Shown: positions 31,901 through 43,670, counted from the first letter of the stretch. The stretch: DNA of 64,000 bases from Gymnorhina tibicen (GCA_013399875.1 VXAZ01000607.1:496001-560000), one strand, 5' to 3'. The notes: a model not told the origin generated them from the sequence alone. Numbers and translations are program-made.

Positions 31901-32065
31901 GCTCTCCTCCTAATGAGCTGTTAATGATATGACCATTACCTATGCAAATTAAGAGAGCGGATTCAGAGGATGTTTTTTACCTGGAGAGAGAGGCTGCTCC
32001 CAAGCCTGAGAGATGATAAATCACGCTGGTGTTTTTATTAAACTGCCGCTCTTGGGGGACCTGGC
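31901..32065. promoter_or_regulatory. Octamer/homeodomain island inside CpG-rich block
   Basis: GTTAATGATATGACCATTACC precedes TATGCAAATTA, an octamer ATGCAAAT at 31942-31949, with GATAAATCACG and TTTTTATTAAAC further right. The abrupt switch from CpG-rich to AT-rich and back is typical of conserved enhancers near developmental genes. Confidence 0.4.
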
Positions 32066-32460
32066 TCTGCCCAAGCCCCCCATCGAGCGGCAGCGGCGCA
32101 ATCAACACCTTCCTCCGAGCGGCCCCGCACGGGCGGGCGGGGGAGCGCCGCATCTACCCCTGCTTTAATTAGGCGAACAAATAAAGCGTGATGTCTAAAT
32201 ACCCTCGGCGGCCAGAGCCTGCCCAGACGCGCCTGGCACGGCTGACACCCCCCCCCCCCCCCTTTGGGGGGGGCCGCGGGGGGCCNGCCGCGGGATGCTC
32301 GGACAGGCTTTGGCACAGGGACGGACGGCCCGGGTGTAAATATCGCCTCGGACACTGATGGTGTGGGCACGTCCCTGCAAGACCAGATCTACCCCGTGCT
32401 CGCACTCCCCAAACCTCGCAGCCCCGTGCGGGGTGCCTCGGGCCGCCCCCGGGCACAGAG
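32066..32460. promoter_or_regulatory. CpG-rich segment, right part
   Basis: CpG-rich with a short AT island at 32163-32202 (CTTTAATTAGGCG, CAAATAAAGCG). It contains the poly-C/poly-G hairpin and an unresolved base at 32286. Confidence 0.3.
32248..32286. repeat. Poly-C/poly-G hairpin ending at unresolved base
   Basis: Fifteen C (32248-32262), TTT, then eight G (32266-32273) and further G-rich sequence up to an N at 32286. The homopolymers can pair as a hairpin and are hard to sequence, so their lengths and the N are suspect. Confidence 0.8.
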
Positions 32461-32529
32461 CACAGAACTGATGCCCAGGCACCTGCAGGAGGATTAAATC
32501 GCAGCTTTCAGGGACCTTCAAGCCCGGCT

Positions 32530-33060
32530 GGGTGATAGGAATTTATCTCTAAAGCACTTATCCTTCCTTTTCTTTTTGTGGGCTTTAATTAAATATCTTT
32601 GTTTGAAGCAGCCACTGGTGGCCATGAGCTCTCCTGAGCTTTATCAGTGGCAGCAGGGAGATAACTGCCCACAATCTCCCCTGACCTTTCTTCAGCTCAC
32701 AAGAAATGGCACAGGGTGGCTTCGCTCTTCTACTCTTTCCTATTATCCTCTGCTTTTTCTCCTCTCTGCCGCTTGCCAAGGGTTCCGATAGTGACTGAGT
32801 CACTACCAGAAATATTAAGAAAAGACCCTAAAATATCCCTGGCAGTTTAACGGCCTGGGAAGCAGAAGGGCTTGTCTGTGACTGGCCATCGTAAGCCATG
32901 GCTGAGAGCAGCAGGGTCAGACTTTAACGAACTGTTGAGAATTAAACAGAAGGAATGAAACTGAAAGGTGCCCCGGTGGCTTGAACCGAGTTTAAAGCAA
33001 CTGACCTTTGGAGAGAATGAAACAATCCCCTTCCTTAAGTGTTCAAGGTTTGTTTTTTAT
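32530..33060. promoter_or_regulatory. Weak candidate regulatory region
   Basis: Scattered AT-rich patches: GGCTTTAATTAAATATC near 32580, AGAAATATTAAG near 32810 and GAGAATTAAACAG near 32937. Without alignment they are hard to separate from background. Confidence 0.2.
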
Positions 33061-34100
33061 TTCTCCCTGCGCAGCCTGATGCTCCTGGGATGAGTGGATG
33101 TGGTGGCCAAAGCAGCGGTGACGAGGAGAGGGTGAGGTGAGCTCCCAAAGGAGCTGGGGTCGGGTGCCGAGGCAGAGGGACACGAGAAGGTGCTGCCTTC
33201 TGCATCAGGGCTTCCAGGAGGATTTCTAGAGCTTTCCTGAAGCTGTGCCTGGGCAGAGGGGCTGGCACAGGGACACCATGCTCTCCCCATAAAAGCATTC
33301 TGAGCTCTTCCTTTCTCCCACATCTTTCCAGGCCCAACAGCAAATTAACAGCTAAAAACAAGGCTGGTTCCGGGAAAGGCAGAGCGGGAGCTGCATCACA
33401 CCCAGCTTATGGTACCTCATGTGCTGAGCTTCATCTCTTTCCAGCACAGAGAGCAGCACTGCACGTGTCCCCTTTTGCTGGGGACCCAGACAGACCAGCC
33501 CTGGGCCAGCTCCTGGCTGTGCTCCGGCTGCACCGGCACAGGCGGCGCCAGCTCGCGCCAAGGGTCCCGCCAAGGGTGAGGGAAAACAGCAGCTCCAGCT
33601 CTGCCACGTGTCCTGATGGCTGCTCCGCTTCCCACAGGCGTCTGGGGGTGACAAGGACACTGAGCAAAGTTGGTAAAATACAAACTTCCACCGAAGCTCT
33701 CCCTCAGCATGACAGGTATCGGCAGCGGCACAGTGAATAAATCCATTTTAATGGAATTATCCATTTCAGTTCCCAGCTTAATTGAGCTTTGTCCTGTGAC
33801 TTAGCACGAGGGTGCCTCTCTTCATTAACCCCACGCAGGCTGCGGAGTGTTCTACGGCCACTCACGCACAGAGCCAAGGGTTTGTTCGGGAGCCGACACC
33901 GGCACGACAGGATTTATCCAAGATGGAAACCGGCGCTGCTCCTGGAGCTCCCAGCCTGCCTCCGCAGCTGGGAACGCCACACGTGTGCTGCTCCTCGGGA
34001 GGAAAGTTGCTCGAGCCGACAAGTTTCTTCCTCCAAGATGGAATCTCCACTCTTGGGGGCAGCGGAGCCCAAGGAAGCCTGTCCAGCTCCTTCACAGGCA
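33061..34100. other. GC-rich non-coding background
   Basis: No gene recognised; short AT patch at 33735-33790 (CATTTTAATGGAATTATCC). Confidence 0.5.
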
Positions 34101-34104
34101 ATCG

Positions 34105-34280
34105 GGGACGTGTGGTTTAATTAACTCACCCGAAATTCCTCCTGTCTCTCTCCCATTTCTGCTATTAATGTTTTTCTCCATCTGATAATGCTCCATTGCT
34201 AATTCTGGTTTTATAATGAACGGTGCCGTGATGAAAGAAAGGTTGGCCGTGCTTCGGGCAGCTTTTCATTATCCGGCTGA
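34105..34280. promoter_or_regulatory. Candidate regulatory island
   Basis: GGTTTAATTAACTCACC, GCTATTAATG, CTGATAATGC, GCTAATTCTGG and TTTATAATGAACGG lie within 130 bp, with GC-rich flanks on both sides. Confidence 0.35.
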
Positions 34281-34925
34281 GCAGGTGACAGAGTCTCGTT
34301 CCCTTTTTCTCCCCCTGCACACCCCACCTTTCCTCAGCAGGCACCTGAGGGCTCCCCCATCCCTCTCTGCTGCCCGGGGGTGGAAGCAGGGACAGGCTGC
34401 CCTTCCCCACGGCGCGGACAAGATGAGGGTGCACAGGAGGGTTCCCCAGCCCCCAAGGAGGGGACAGCAGAGCCGAGGAGCTCTGGGAAAGGCCGTGCTG
34501 GCACTGCCACGGCCGGCACACAGGGCCTGGCACAGCCAATAAATCCAGGATTTCCAAGGCTGCACGCACACAGCAGCGCAGCCGTAAATCAGAACCAACT
34601 CGGAGCAAAACTTTCTTCGGGTGTAAATAAATTGCTGTTTTTACAAAATGCTTTGGGTGCCTGGAATACTGATCAGCAGCAGGGCAGGTGGGTCAGCTGG
34701 GAGCGAGCCACGTGAGCCCACGCCACCCCCTGCACCGAGGGGCAGCTCCAGGGGGATTCTGTGAGGGAAAAACCAGGAGGTTTCATCAGGAGCGAGACCC
34801 AGACAAGGCACCCTGCACTGTCCCTGCCACCAGTGCTCAGGTGGGGAAGCTGAGGCAGGGGATGCGGAGGGGTCCAGTCCTCCCGTCCCCACGGCCGTGA
34901 GGGTCCAGCCCCCTCCTCAGCCCCT
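34281..34925. other. GC-rich non-coding background
   Basis: Nothing recognised except a neutral AT patch at 34600-34660. Confidence 0.5.
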
Positions 34926-34929
34926 GTCC

Positions 34930-35280
34930 CAGCCCAGCAATGTATTTGTTTTCCTGCTGTAAAACCTGAATGGAAATGTCACGAGGACAATCACCATGGT
35001 GACATTTCAGCAGCTCCATGTAGAGCCACGCAGGAAATGAATTTCAAAAATCCCTATTAAAAATGGAAGGGCAAAAACAATTTTCTGGGGGAAATTTGTT
35101 CAGAGAGAGCTTATATACTTTTCTTTTTTAAAGGAAAAGGTCTCCAGCAAAGAAAGTTTGAGGTGTGCTCGTTTTTTAGGGCTTCATTTCTTCGTGAGAG
35201 AACAGACCTTTTCCAAGAGGGATTTTGCTGTATGATTTTTGGTTCAGAAACTAAACTTTGTTACCAATTTCTTTTTCCCA
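34930..35280. promoter_or_regulatory. Candidate regulatory region with palindromic X-box
   Basis: GAAATGTCAC (34973-34982) and GTGACATTTC (34999-35008) are perfect 10-bp arms. Inside, TCACCATGGTGA (34991-35002) is a perfect 12-bp palindrome, and ATCACCATGGTGAC (34990-35003) matches the RFX X-box palindrome GTNRCCATGGYNAC at 13 of 14 positions. AT-rich sequence continues to about 35280. Confidence 0.4.
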
Positions 35281-35439
35281 GCCCGGCTGCTGCTCCCGAG
35301 GATGATCCCAGCCGAGGGTTTATTCTCCAGCCAGCGCAGAGCTTGGCAAGGCCGGGAGAGAGGCGGGTGATTATTTCAGTCCCTTGTTCCTCCGACTGGC
35401 TGGTACAGCACAAAAGAATGCTAATGCTCGTGTCTTTAT

Positions 35440-35670
35440 GAAAGCACTCGAGTTCATCAGCTTTGCAAAGAAGAGAAATTAAATCAAGATTTAATTGGGA
35501 TATGCATGTTTTATTCATGGTACTATCCACAGGAGAAGCCAGACAGCTGAAGGTAAAGAGGAGTGGGGGGGGAAATCTTTTGAAAAGTTGTTTCGCTCTG
35601 ATTAAATAGAGATAGTTTCCCACTTCAAAGGGAGGGCTCCTTTAATGTATTTTAAATGCTCCAATGTGCC
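35440..35670. promoter_or_regulatory. Candidate regulatory island
   Basis: GAAATTAAATCAAGATTTAATTG (near 35475-35497) is an imperfect inverted repeat (ATTAAATC/GATTTAAT), followed by ATATGCATG, TTTTATTCATGG and CTGATTAAATAG. CpG-poor. Confidence 0.35.
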
Positions 35671-37300
35671 ACTCCGTGCAGCAGCCTGGCAAGGGCAGGC
35701 TGGCCCCTTGCTCTGCTCCTCTCCACCGCCCCTGGAAGGGACCCAGTGCCCTCGGAGTGCCTCCTCCAGCAGATTCCGTGGCATCCGGGATGACCTGAGG
35801 ATTCCTGCTAGAGGAAGCCTTCCTGTACTTTCCATATTTTCATTTCTCTCCATTTTCAGGACAGCAACAGGTTCCAGCTCTGATGTAGCTGATGCAAACG
35901 GCCGTGTAGCTCTGCTAGGAAGGTTTCCAGGCACCTTTAGAGCCCAGCAGGTTCAGCCGGTGGGCTGAGAGCAGTTTGTGGTGCTGATCCTCCTCGGGGG
36001 AAGCTGCAGACTCTGTGAGAACAGCTCTTTTTTTCTTGTTACGCTCCTGGTAGTCAGAGGAGAGGCAAAGCCAGCAGCAGGACAGGAGGGGGACGAGGGT
36101 GAGACCAAGGTTTCCAACCTGTGCTGGAAGCCTTTCCCTCTCCTGCCTTTCCCAGCCTGGGTACGGCTCCAGCGAGGCATGGCAGAGTTGTGTCTTCCCC
36201 GGGGACGCTGCAGGCATCCAGCAGGAACGGGCCAGCGGGCGGGGATGCCACCGGAGCAAGGAGTGGGAAGCTGGTGAATGCAAAACAGGAGAGGCCGAGG
36301 GAGGGTGAGTGCCACAAAAGCAAGGATTTAAGGACACAGGGAACTTCTGGTTCGCTTTTCAGATTGAAATGTGTATGCGCGGCACTGCTAGATAGTGGTT
36401 GTACGGGAGGAGGGGATCTGGCAGCAGCACTCGTATCGCTCCTGGTGGGAATTTTTCTATAAAGGACCGATTGTTCAGCAACGGCGCATGACAAAAATAC
36501 AATTGGAAAAGTGGGGGAGAAAAAAAATAAGGAAGAAAAGAAAATCTTCTCTGTAACTTGTGCCCTTCAGAAGCAGCCCCTGTCGTGTTCGGTGCCTGGC
36601 GGAGCCGCCGCTGCCTTGGGAGCCTCAGGTCTTTGTTAAGAAAAGGACACAAAGAGAAACACGAGTTCTCCCGAAGGCTCATTATTCAAACTGCTCCAGA
36701 CCCCGCATTGCAAGTGCCGGTGACTTTGGAAGATGAACAATCTTATCTCCTGGGTGAAAAGGACCATTTGTTGTTTGCTGTCCGGGAGAGAAAGCTCACA
36801 AAAGGCACGGGAGGAAACTTGGAGAATGCCTGAGCCAAACTTGCCAGGAGATGTGCAAAGGAGGGAGCGCTGCCAGCGACCGGCACAGGGAATCCCCAGA
36901 GAGGCACAGCCCAAATCCCCGCCAGGGCAGGAGGGGAGCGGGAAGCACAGGGACCACAGGGTCCTTCTCCATGGCAGAAGATGGCCGAAGGAGGGAAGGG
37001 AAGCTGAGGAAAGCTCGAGCTGAGCATCCTCCCACACTCCCCAGAGCCAGAGCCCAGCCAGCGCCTGTGGCGTGTGCCGGCAGCAGCCCTGCCCGGCTGT
37101 CCTGGGCTGCCTGGGGATCTGCAGGCAAGTGTTTGCCTTTGTCACTTATTTATTTTGGACACTGCGGTGCCAACTCCCTGCTCAGCAGGGCATGGAGAGG
37201 CTGGGTTCTGTGTAGCTGGAGCACTGCAGCCCGGGTTGGGCAGAGGCGAGAACTCATTGTGGGCACGGAGCTCATCCAGAGAGGCTTCGCACCCCTTTCC
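35671..37300. other. Non-coding background
   Basis: Mixed GC-rich sequence with AT-rich breaks at about 36460-36560. No gene recognised. A pyrimidine-rich tract ending in CAG at 36570 could act as a splice acceptor, but nothing supports an exon. Confidence 0.45.
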
Positions 37301-37304
37301 CCCT

Positions 37305-37465
37305 CCTGAGCAATCTCTTAATGATAAAAGTCTCCGTGGTTTATAATTACCAGTTTGACAAGTTCATGAGTTGTCTGTTAATCATTATAATTAGCTCTGG
37401 CTGAGTGAGAATGCAGCAGTTCAACAACAATATTAACGATGGGAAAACTATTATCAAGAATTAAC
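37305..37465. promoter_or_regulatory. Strong candidate regulatory island
   Basis: CTCTTAATGATAAAAG, GTTTATAATTACCAG, GTTAATCATTATAATTAGC and CAATATTAACGATGG within 140 bp, CpG-poor, with sharp GC-rich flanks. Several overlapping homeodomain cores. Confidence 0.4.
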
Positions 37466-38230
37466 TACAGCGAGCATCCAGGAAGGGCTCCCCCTGCCCT
37501 CCCAGCCTCCCTCGTGCTCAGTTCAGCCCCAAACTGCCCTGGAGAGTTCAAACCACTAGTTCTGCTCACAGGAATGGGAAAGGGAACCCAAACTCATCCT
37601 GGGCTGCCCGAAACAGGGTCAAGATTTGGGCCAGTAGAGGAAATCCTGTGGTAAGGCTGCTACAAAACCACAGAGGCTGCAAAAGGACAGACAGGAGCAA
37701 CATCCTGGCAGAGCAACACGAGAATCAGGCCCCGGGAATCTCTCTAACCCCTCTGTATTTCACTCAAGATGCTGTGATTGAATTCCTGCACAAGCCTTTC
37801 CTCCTGGGAGCGCGTGGCATGAGACGCAGGCCTGAGCAAATATCAGAAAACTCTCAATTCTGGGCACCCATAATTCACTGAGAATGGATTTGACTTCTCA
37901 AACACAGCACGATCCCACACAGCCCAGCAGAGCTCAGCTTCCCTCCTCATTTCCAGTTCAAAAGTACACAAAATGTTTATCTGCCGTGTAGGAGCAAACC
38001 CAGGTGGGAGCTGGGACCCCTCTGGGGGAGGTGACAGGGACAGTCCCGGCCTGGGAGGCACCCGAAGCCCTGGAGCCGTGACGGAGCTCGGCCACCCCAC
38101 AAACCCCTGCCCGGCCACAGCCTCTGTCACACAAGGAAAGGACCACGGCCCGGACCTGGTGACATCCAGGGATCAAAAATCAGGCCCTGATATCCCATGG
38201 GACTGGTTGCCTCCTTGGAGCCAGGGAAGC
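37466..38230. other. GC-rich non-coding background
   Basis: No gene or repeat recognised. Confidence 0.5.
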
Positions 38231-38234
38231 TCCA

Positions 38235-38490
38235 GGTTTCTTTCCTTTGCTGGGAAACTTCATTTGCTTTTCAGACAAGAGCTTCTGCACACCAAGAAAC
38301 TCCATTTCAAATACTCACAATCTCAAATACAGACACAGTTATTTATTTTTTTTTAACTGTAAACAGGTTTTGAAGAAAAGATCAAAATCAGAGGGAAACA
38401 TTTTGAAGCTGTTGGGATGAAGTGCTCTGCTGTACATGATAGGAATTTCCTGGGAGTAATTTCTATTTGAGGGATTTACATTTGCTTTTG
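38235..38490. promoter_or_regulatory. Candidate regulatory region
   Basis: AT-rich, CpG-free. ACAGTTA (38335-38341) and TAACTGT (38354-38360) form 7-bp arms around a T-rich loop; these are MYB-like AACTG cores in inverted orientation. Confidence 0.3.
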
Positions 38491-38999
38491 CATCCCAAAA
38501 GCAGAATAGGGGGGAAAAGGTTGAAGTCACAAAGTTTTTGGTGGGGCAGCACAGGCATTTCCCACCTGCGTGGGCTGAGGGATCCGGGATGGGAAGGATC
38601 GGGTCCCCCAGCCTCCCCTGGCCAACCACTCAGCATTCCACCCCTTCTCCCTGCTTTCCCAGCAGCATCTGCAATGCATCCACGGCATTCCCCAGGGAAA
38701 GCGCTCCTGCAAACACCTCGACCCCGCTGCCAGAGCGGGGAAAAGGGCCCCGAGGAGCCGGAACAGATTTCACACGTGGAGATGCAGAGGTGCCGAGGGG
38801 AGATGGGGCAGGGCAGGCTGTGCTCCGGCGTGGCAAGGATCCATCTCCTGCCCAGGGAATTGTTAAAGGTTCTGCACCGGGGAACAAATAATCCTAAGCA
38901 GAGGAATCCCTCTCGCTTTGTCCTTGCAGGCAGACGAGCGGAGCAGGAGCCGCGGCGCTGGGTTCCTCCCCTCCCTCAGCCTTCTGGGAAGCTCCTTTG

Positions 39000-39330
39000 A
39001 ACACTTACAACATCAGAGCACAGGGCCTGATTTGTTAGACAAGCCAGACTTTATTATTTTTTTAAAAGGGGGATATTATCTCCCGCCTCCAAAGGAAAGG
39101 GGAAGAGGAGAAAGCCACTGATACGGAGGGGGGAAGAGACAGACACAGAACCTCATTATTAAACAAAATAAATAAAATATACTAGCAGAAAATGTGTCTT
39201 GGCTTTATTACTATATTCTGTCCTCTAAATATTTCATTTCCAACTGATGCCCAAGCCAAATGGAAAATTTCAAGCAAAACTGTACTACTTAGAATATGCT
39301 TAATTATTGATTCAGCCAGGAGGGAAAAAG
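39000..39330. promoter_or_regulatory. Candidate regulatory region
   Basis: Left part is A/G-rich. 39140-39325 is AT-rich and CpG-poor, with CCTCATTATTAAAC, GCTTTATTACTATATTC, CTTAATTATTGATTC. It is one of the more AT-rich stretches of the window. Confidence 0.35.
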
Positions 39331-39479
39331 AAGAAAAAAAACCTGAGGGGAAGGAAAGGCACTGAGCCGGTGCTGACTTCGTTTTAACCCGTGCAGCTTC
39401 CCACCCTTCTCCTGTGGGAAGGGATCTCTGGAGCTGGGGTGGGGCCCCCCCCAGCAGGCGTTAGTGAAAGGAGAAAACA

Positions 39480-39700
39480 CCTTGGTCGTTGTTTTTCCTT
39501 GGCTTTTCCCTCCCTGTATTTACCTAAAAGTCGTTTTTAATCAGTGTAGGTAATTTTGGGGGAAAATCTTGTGGTCATGAATGAAAGCTAAAAATGTGGG
39601 CTCGGAAAAGCAGCCAGAAGCTGTTTGTAATTCACGACAAAACGTAATTCACAAAAAGCCCCATCAGTTCAGACTGTCGTTGCTTGCCCGTCGATGCCGC
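39480..39700. promoter_or_regulatory. Candidate regulatory island
   Basis: CpG-poor at left with TTTTTAATCAGTGTAGG and GGTAATTTTGG, then two ACAAAACGTAATTC/GTAATTCACG segments about 20 bp apart (GTAATTCAC at about 39627 and 39645), a short direct repeat. Confidence 0.3.
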
Positions 39701-40059
39701 TGACTGTATCTGCCTTCCATCTCCTGCTCTGGAAAGAGATCCACCTTCCCGCCTCCCGGCCTCCTCACAGCCTGCTTTCTCCGTCAGACACAGGCACAGG
39801 AGCTCTTTTCACCCTCAATCAACCTGAGCTGGAGCTTTCCTGTCCCCCTGCTCTTGGGGATCCTCCAGCCCCCCTTATCCCTGCCCTCCCTGGAGGCCGA
39901 GTGCTGCAGGAGGGCCCCCAGCGCCCCAAGGAGAGCACGGAATGGGGGGACCATTGCTGGGGGGTCGCCCACAGGGCCTTGAGGAGCATCGTGATGCCCG
40001 GGGGATGCCAGGCCCCCCGAGGGGGGGCACAGCCCGCTACAGAGCCAGCCACACCCTCA

Positions 40060-40320
40060 ATTAGGAGTTTCACTGAAATTTCGAATTGCGGCCCTTTATT
40101 TTTTTTTTTTTTAAGCAACAAAATTATGCCACGTTACGGAGAAAGTGACAGGTAATTTGGGACACCGAGGATTTCTCGGGCTCTATAGTTAATGGGGAGT
40201 TTAGCACCAATTCCTCTGTAATTTGCACTTCTGAGAAACCACATTATTATAAAGTCAGAAATCTCAGGCACTTTTAACTCCAAGATCTGCCAGACTGACG
40301 ATGACCAGGAACTGAGGAGG
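40060..40320. promoter_or_regulatory. Candidate regulatory island with T14 run
   Basis: T14 at 40099-40112, then AAAATTATGCCACG, GTGACAGGTAATTTGG, TATAGTTAATGGGG, CTGTAATTTGC and CATTATTATAAAG. CpG-poor at right. Confidence 0.3.
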
Positions 40321-42100
40321 CCCGAGTCCACAGGTCACCCATTTCAATATCTGAGGCTGGGTGGCTTCCAAAAACGGCCGCTCCAACGGCGGAGCCGAAA
40401 ATTGGAGGTGACATTCAGAAGTCTCTGAAAATTATAACCCTGACTTCCTCCTTGAAAAGCTTATCTGAATCCTGGCTTATCCTTTGATGAGGTTACTGAA
40501 AAAGCATTCTGCTCAGAGTACTTGAAAGATAACAGGCAATATATGTGAGCCGGTGCGCTCCTCCCGGGGGGAAACACTATCGAACTCCCGGAGCATGGGA
40601 CACTAATTAAATGGCCTGAATCATGCTGGACACTCAGCTCCCGGCTGGTTTGGTTTAACTCCTTCCCAGCCTTCCACACCTGCAGCGGATGGGCACGTCC
40701 CTCGTGCCGGGCTCCAGGAGGATGTGCTCCCCTGGTCAGGGGTGCTCCCGCTCCATCCCGCTCCAGAGCCCTTCGTGGGAGACAAGAGCATTCCCTGATC
40801 CCCAGCTAAGGGGAGAGCATCCTTAAGGAGCTCCCAAAGCCTTCGCTCACTAAATAAATCCTATCTGGAGAACCAGCTCACTTCTCTCCCCAGGAGATGC
40901 TGAGCTGGGCTCTGCCTAATGCTGCCCGTTGGTAAGAACGTGGCAACATTTAAATTTTCATGGCAGTTGAAGCGAGAGTTTGGGTTTCTTGGATGCTACA
41001 CCCACAGCTGTGAGCAAGGGTCTTCCCAGGCTTTGGGGAGAAAAGGGAACATGAGTGGAGACAAGAGAGAAAATGATGAATTCAGCAATGTTTAATGGTC
41101 TGACAAAGGAGCAGGGAAAAATGATCCCACGCTCCTTTGGAGGGAAAATAACCAGGCTTCTCTTAAAAGTTCTGCCCTCAGCACAGCAGCCACAGCCACA
41201 TTCCCAGGAAAATGGGAAGAACACCCTCGGTGGGCAGGACCCAGTGCCAGGGCTTGTTCCCAGGCACAGCCACTCTCCTCTTCCTCCTGCCGCAAACGGC
41301 CGTAGCTCCACCGGGACGCTCCTGCTCTGCCTCTTCCCTGCTGAGCCTGCAGCCCAAAAAGCAGCAAAAAAGAACAAAACTGTTTTAATGGCATAATTTA
41401 TTTTAAGATGAGCTTTCTCTCCGTGCTGCCCCAGCCCCCAAACGCCGGTAATTGCTGGTTGGTTCCCTGCCATCTCCCCGCCAGCGCCTTCAGCGTCTCA
41501 GGCGCTGCTGCGCGAGATTAGCGGGAAGCGTTTGGAGTCCCTCACATCAAAGGGATGGAAAACTGGAAATTTAACAGAACGTATTATGCAGGTGAGGGAA
41601 AAATAGGAAAGTCCTGTTAAAAAGGATGGCTCATTTCTCCTCTTTCTGGGGCAGGGCTTAAGGCAGCTGGGGAAAAAGCCCCAGTTTAAAGAGATGCAAG
41701 GCCCAAAAGCCAAGATATGGAAAGAGGAGGGAGAAGTGCCTGGGCTCCCTGCAGGAAGGGAGCAGAGCTCACCTGGGATGGGGTGGGAAGCCTTGGGTGG
41801 CCTGTGGCAAGTCTCTGGTGTTCCTCTGAGAGCAGCTCCACATCCCACACTGGGTCCTGCTGCGTCAACAAAGAGGCGGGGGAGGAGGGGAGATGAGAAA
41901 GGAGGAGGGGAGGATGAAGTGGTGGGACTGAAGGGCAGGGAGATGATTTTCCAATGGGCTGTGGCACGCCCCTGTGTTTCACACGCCCCTGGCCACTTGC
42001 CCTGGCCTCGCTGTGCCGTGGGGCTGCTGCCCCAGGGGCTGTGCCGGGGCAGCAAAGCCCGGCAGCGCCAGGGGAAGCATCCAAAGGGCCTTCCTTGGAA
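40321..42100. other. Non-coding background
   Basis: GC-rich with AT patches at 40430-40620, 40850-40980 and 41040-41180. No gene recognised. Confidence 0.45.
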
Positions 42101-42109
42101 ACGCTGAGC

Positions 42110-42370
42110 GCTATTTCCACAGCCCCTTAAACAGAATAATTCATTAGTCAGCTCAGAACAATCAATACCGCCGCCGACAATTTATACACCAGCTCTGTTT
42201 ACCCAGCAGACCCTCTTTGATAATATTATTTATGATTCCAAATAACTCCATCGGTGTTCAATAGAGCTGGGAGGTACCTGGGGGACCGGGGCACAATCAA
42301 ATTATGAAGACATATGGTTTACTCAGCGCTGGAAATGTTCAACTGCATTTCATTGCTGCTCGTCCTGCCG
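42110..42370. promoter_or_regulatory. Strong candidate regulatory island
   Basis: GAATAATTCATTAGTC, ACAATCAATACC, TGATAATATTATTTATG, CAAATTATGAAG and ACATATGG within 220 bp. The left part pairs homeodomain cores with SOX-like ACAAT. Flanks are GC-rich. Confidence 0.4.
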
Positions 42371-42820
42371 CAGCACCTTCCCGAGCACTGACACGGCCTC
42401 CTCCGGCTCGGCTGCTGAATGGGAAGGCTTCTTCAGGGAGAGGCTCTCGCTCTGCTGATGGAGAGATGTGGCTGTAAAGGGAATTTTATTGTGCCTGTTC
42501 CTGCCTGCGTGCGGCTGAAGGACACGCCGAGCAGCTCAATGCATCCCAGGCCACCGCGGCAATTAAACCCCGGCGTTCTGGGGCTGGCAGGGAGCGGCAG
42601 AGGCAGGGGCAGCGCCAGCCCGGAGTGATGTGCGAGCGGCACGGCACGCTCGGCAGCTCCTGCCTGGATTTATGGTCGATGCATGGACTGTGTACTTTTT
42701 AATAAAGCGCTTCTGAAATGCCCACGGAGCAGCCAAATGCTGAGTCATTATTATCGACGGCGCGGAGCCTGCCGGGGGGGCACAGCCAGCGCTGCTGCTG
42801 TACTGCTCCATAAACTCCCG
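42371..42820. other. Mixed non-coding sequence
   Basis: A short AT-rich/CpG mixture around 42660-42760 (GATTTATGGTCGATGCATGG, TTTTTAATAAAGCG, GAGTCATTATTATCG) may be a further site cluster. Confidence 0.35.
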
Positions 42821-42829
42821 CCGTCCCTG

Positions 42830-42910
42830 CAGAGAAGCAATAATTAATCAGACAATGCATGATATGTAACAAATTAAAAAGATAAAACTTCCCAACAAAA
42901 ATGATAGGGC
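42830..42910. promoter_or_regulatory. Short AT-rich patch
   Basis: GCAATAATTAATCAGAC, CAATGCATGATATG and AAATTAAAAAGATAAAAC in 75 bp, CpG-free. Confidence 0.3.
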
Positions 42911-43154
42911 TGGAGAGACGCAGGCTGTGCTCGGAGCGAGCTGTCCCTGGCACCCCATCTCCCGTGCTCCATTGGCACATAACGTCCACAGAACCCGGGC
43001 TGGACCCTGCCAGCCGGCTCCGCAGCCCCAGCGGCGCGCTCCAGAACGGAGCCCTGGCCGCCTGGCAGCCCTGGGCAGAGGGGAGCCAGCACTCCGTGCT
43101 TGTGAACGTGCCCTGGAAGCTCCTCCCAGCACTGATCCTGCTCGTTCCTGGCTT

Positions 43155-43270
43155 GTGAATAGCCGAGACTCTAAAATAAAGTGATAACAGTTATCACCGT
43201 GGAAATACAATTTCTGAGAAAATCCCACCAGACTAATAATTAAAACAGAAACTGAAGATTCTGACAACCC
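43155..43270. promoter_or_regulatory. Candidate island with perfect GATA palindrome
   Basis: GTGATAACAGTTATCAC (43181-43197) is a perfect 8-bp inverted repeat around a single A, with GATAA/TTATC cores facing each other. ACTAATAATTAAAAC follows at about 43232. CpG-poor. Confidence 0.4.
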
Positions 43271-43670
43271 TGGATTTCTTCTCAGGTTTCAGCTGTTTCT
43301 GCTACACAATTCCCTGCAGGAAAATCAGAATCTTCCTTCCACAGCAAACCCAGACACTTCAGGACCCATTTCTGTTCCCCTTGCAGCGGAATGGAGAAGT
43401 GAACAGTGACATTTCCTGCGGAACGGAAAGAAAAGACATTCTCAACTCAGAAACAACAGGGGTTTCACTTCCATCTCCCAACGCAGGCTGTGACGTGGAT
43501 GAACTTGTGGCTTCTGGGAGCATGTGAGACTGGGGAAGCTCCTGAACTTGGGCAGGACAAACAAGACATGGCAGACCTCTCCCTACAGCTCCTGAGACAG
43601 AAAGATCTGGGATCAGGAGCGCCACAGTGTGCGCAGAGAGGGGCGAGGATGGGTTGTTGAGATGTTCACC

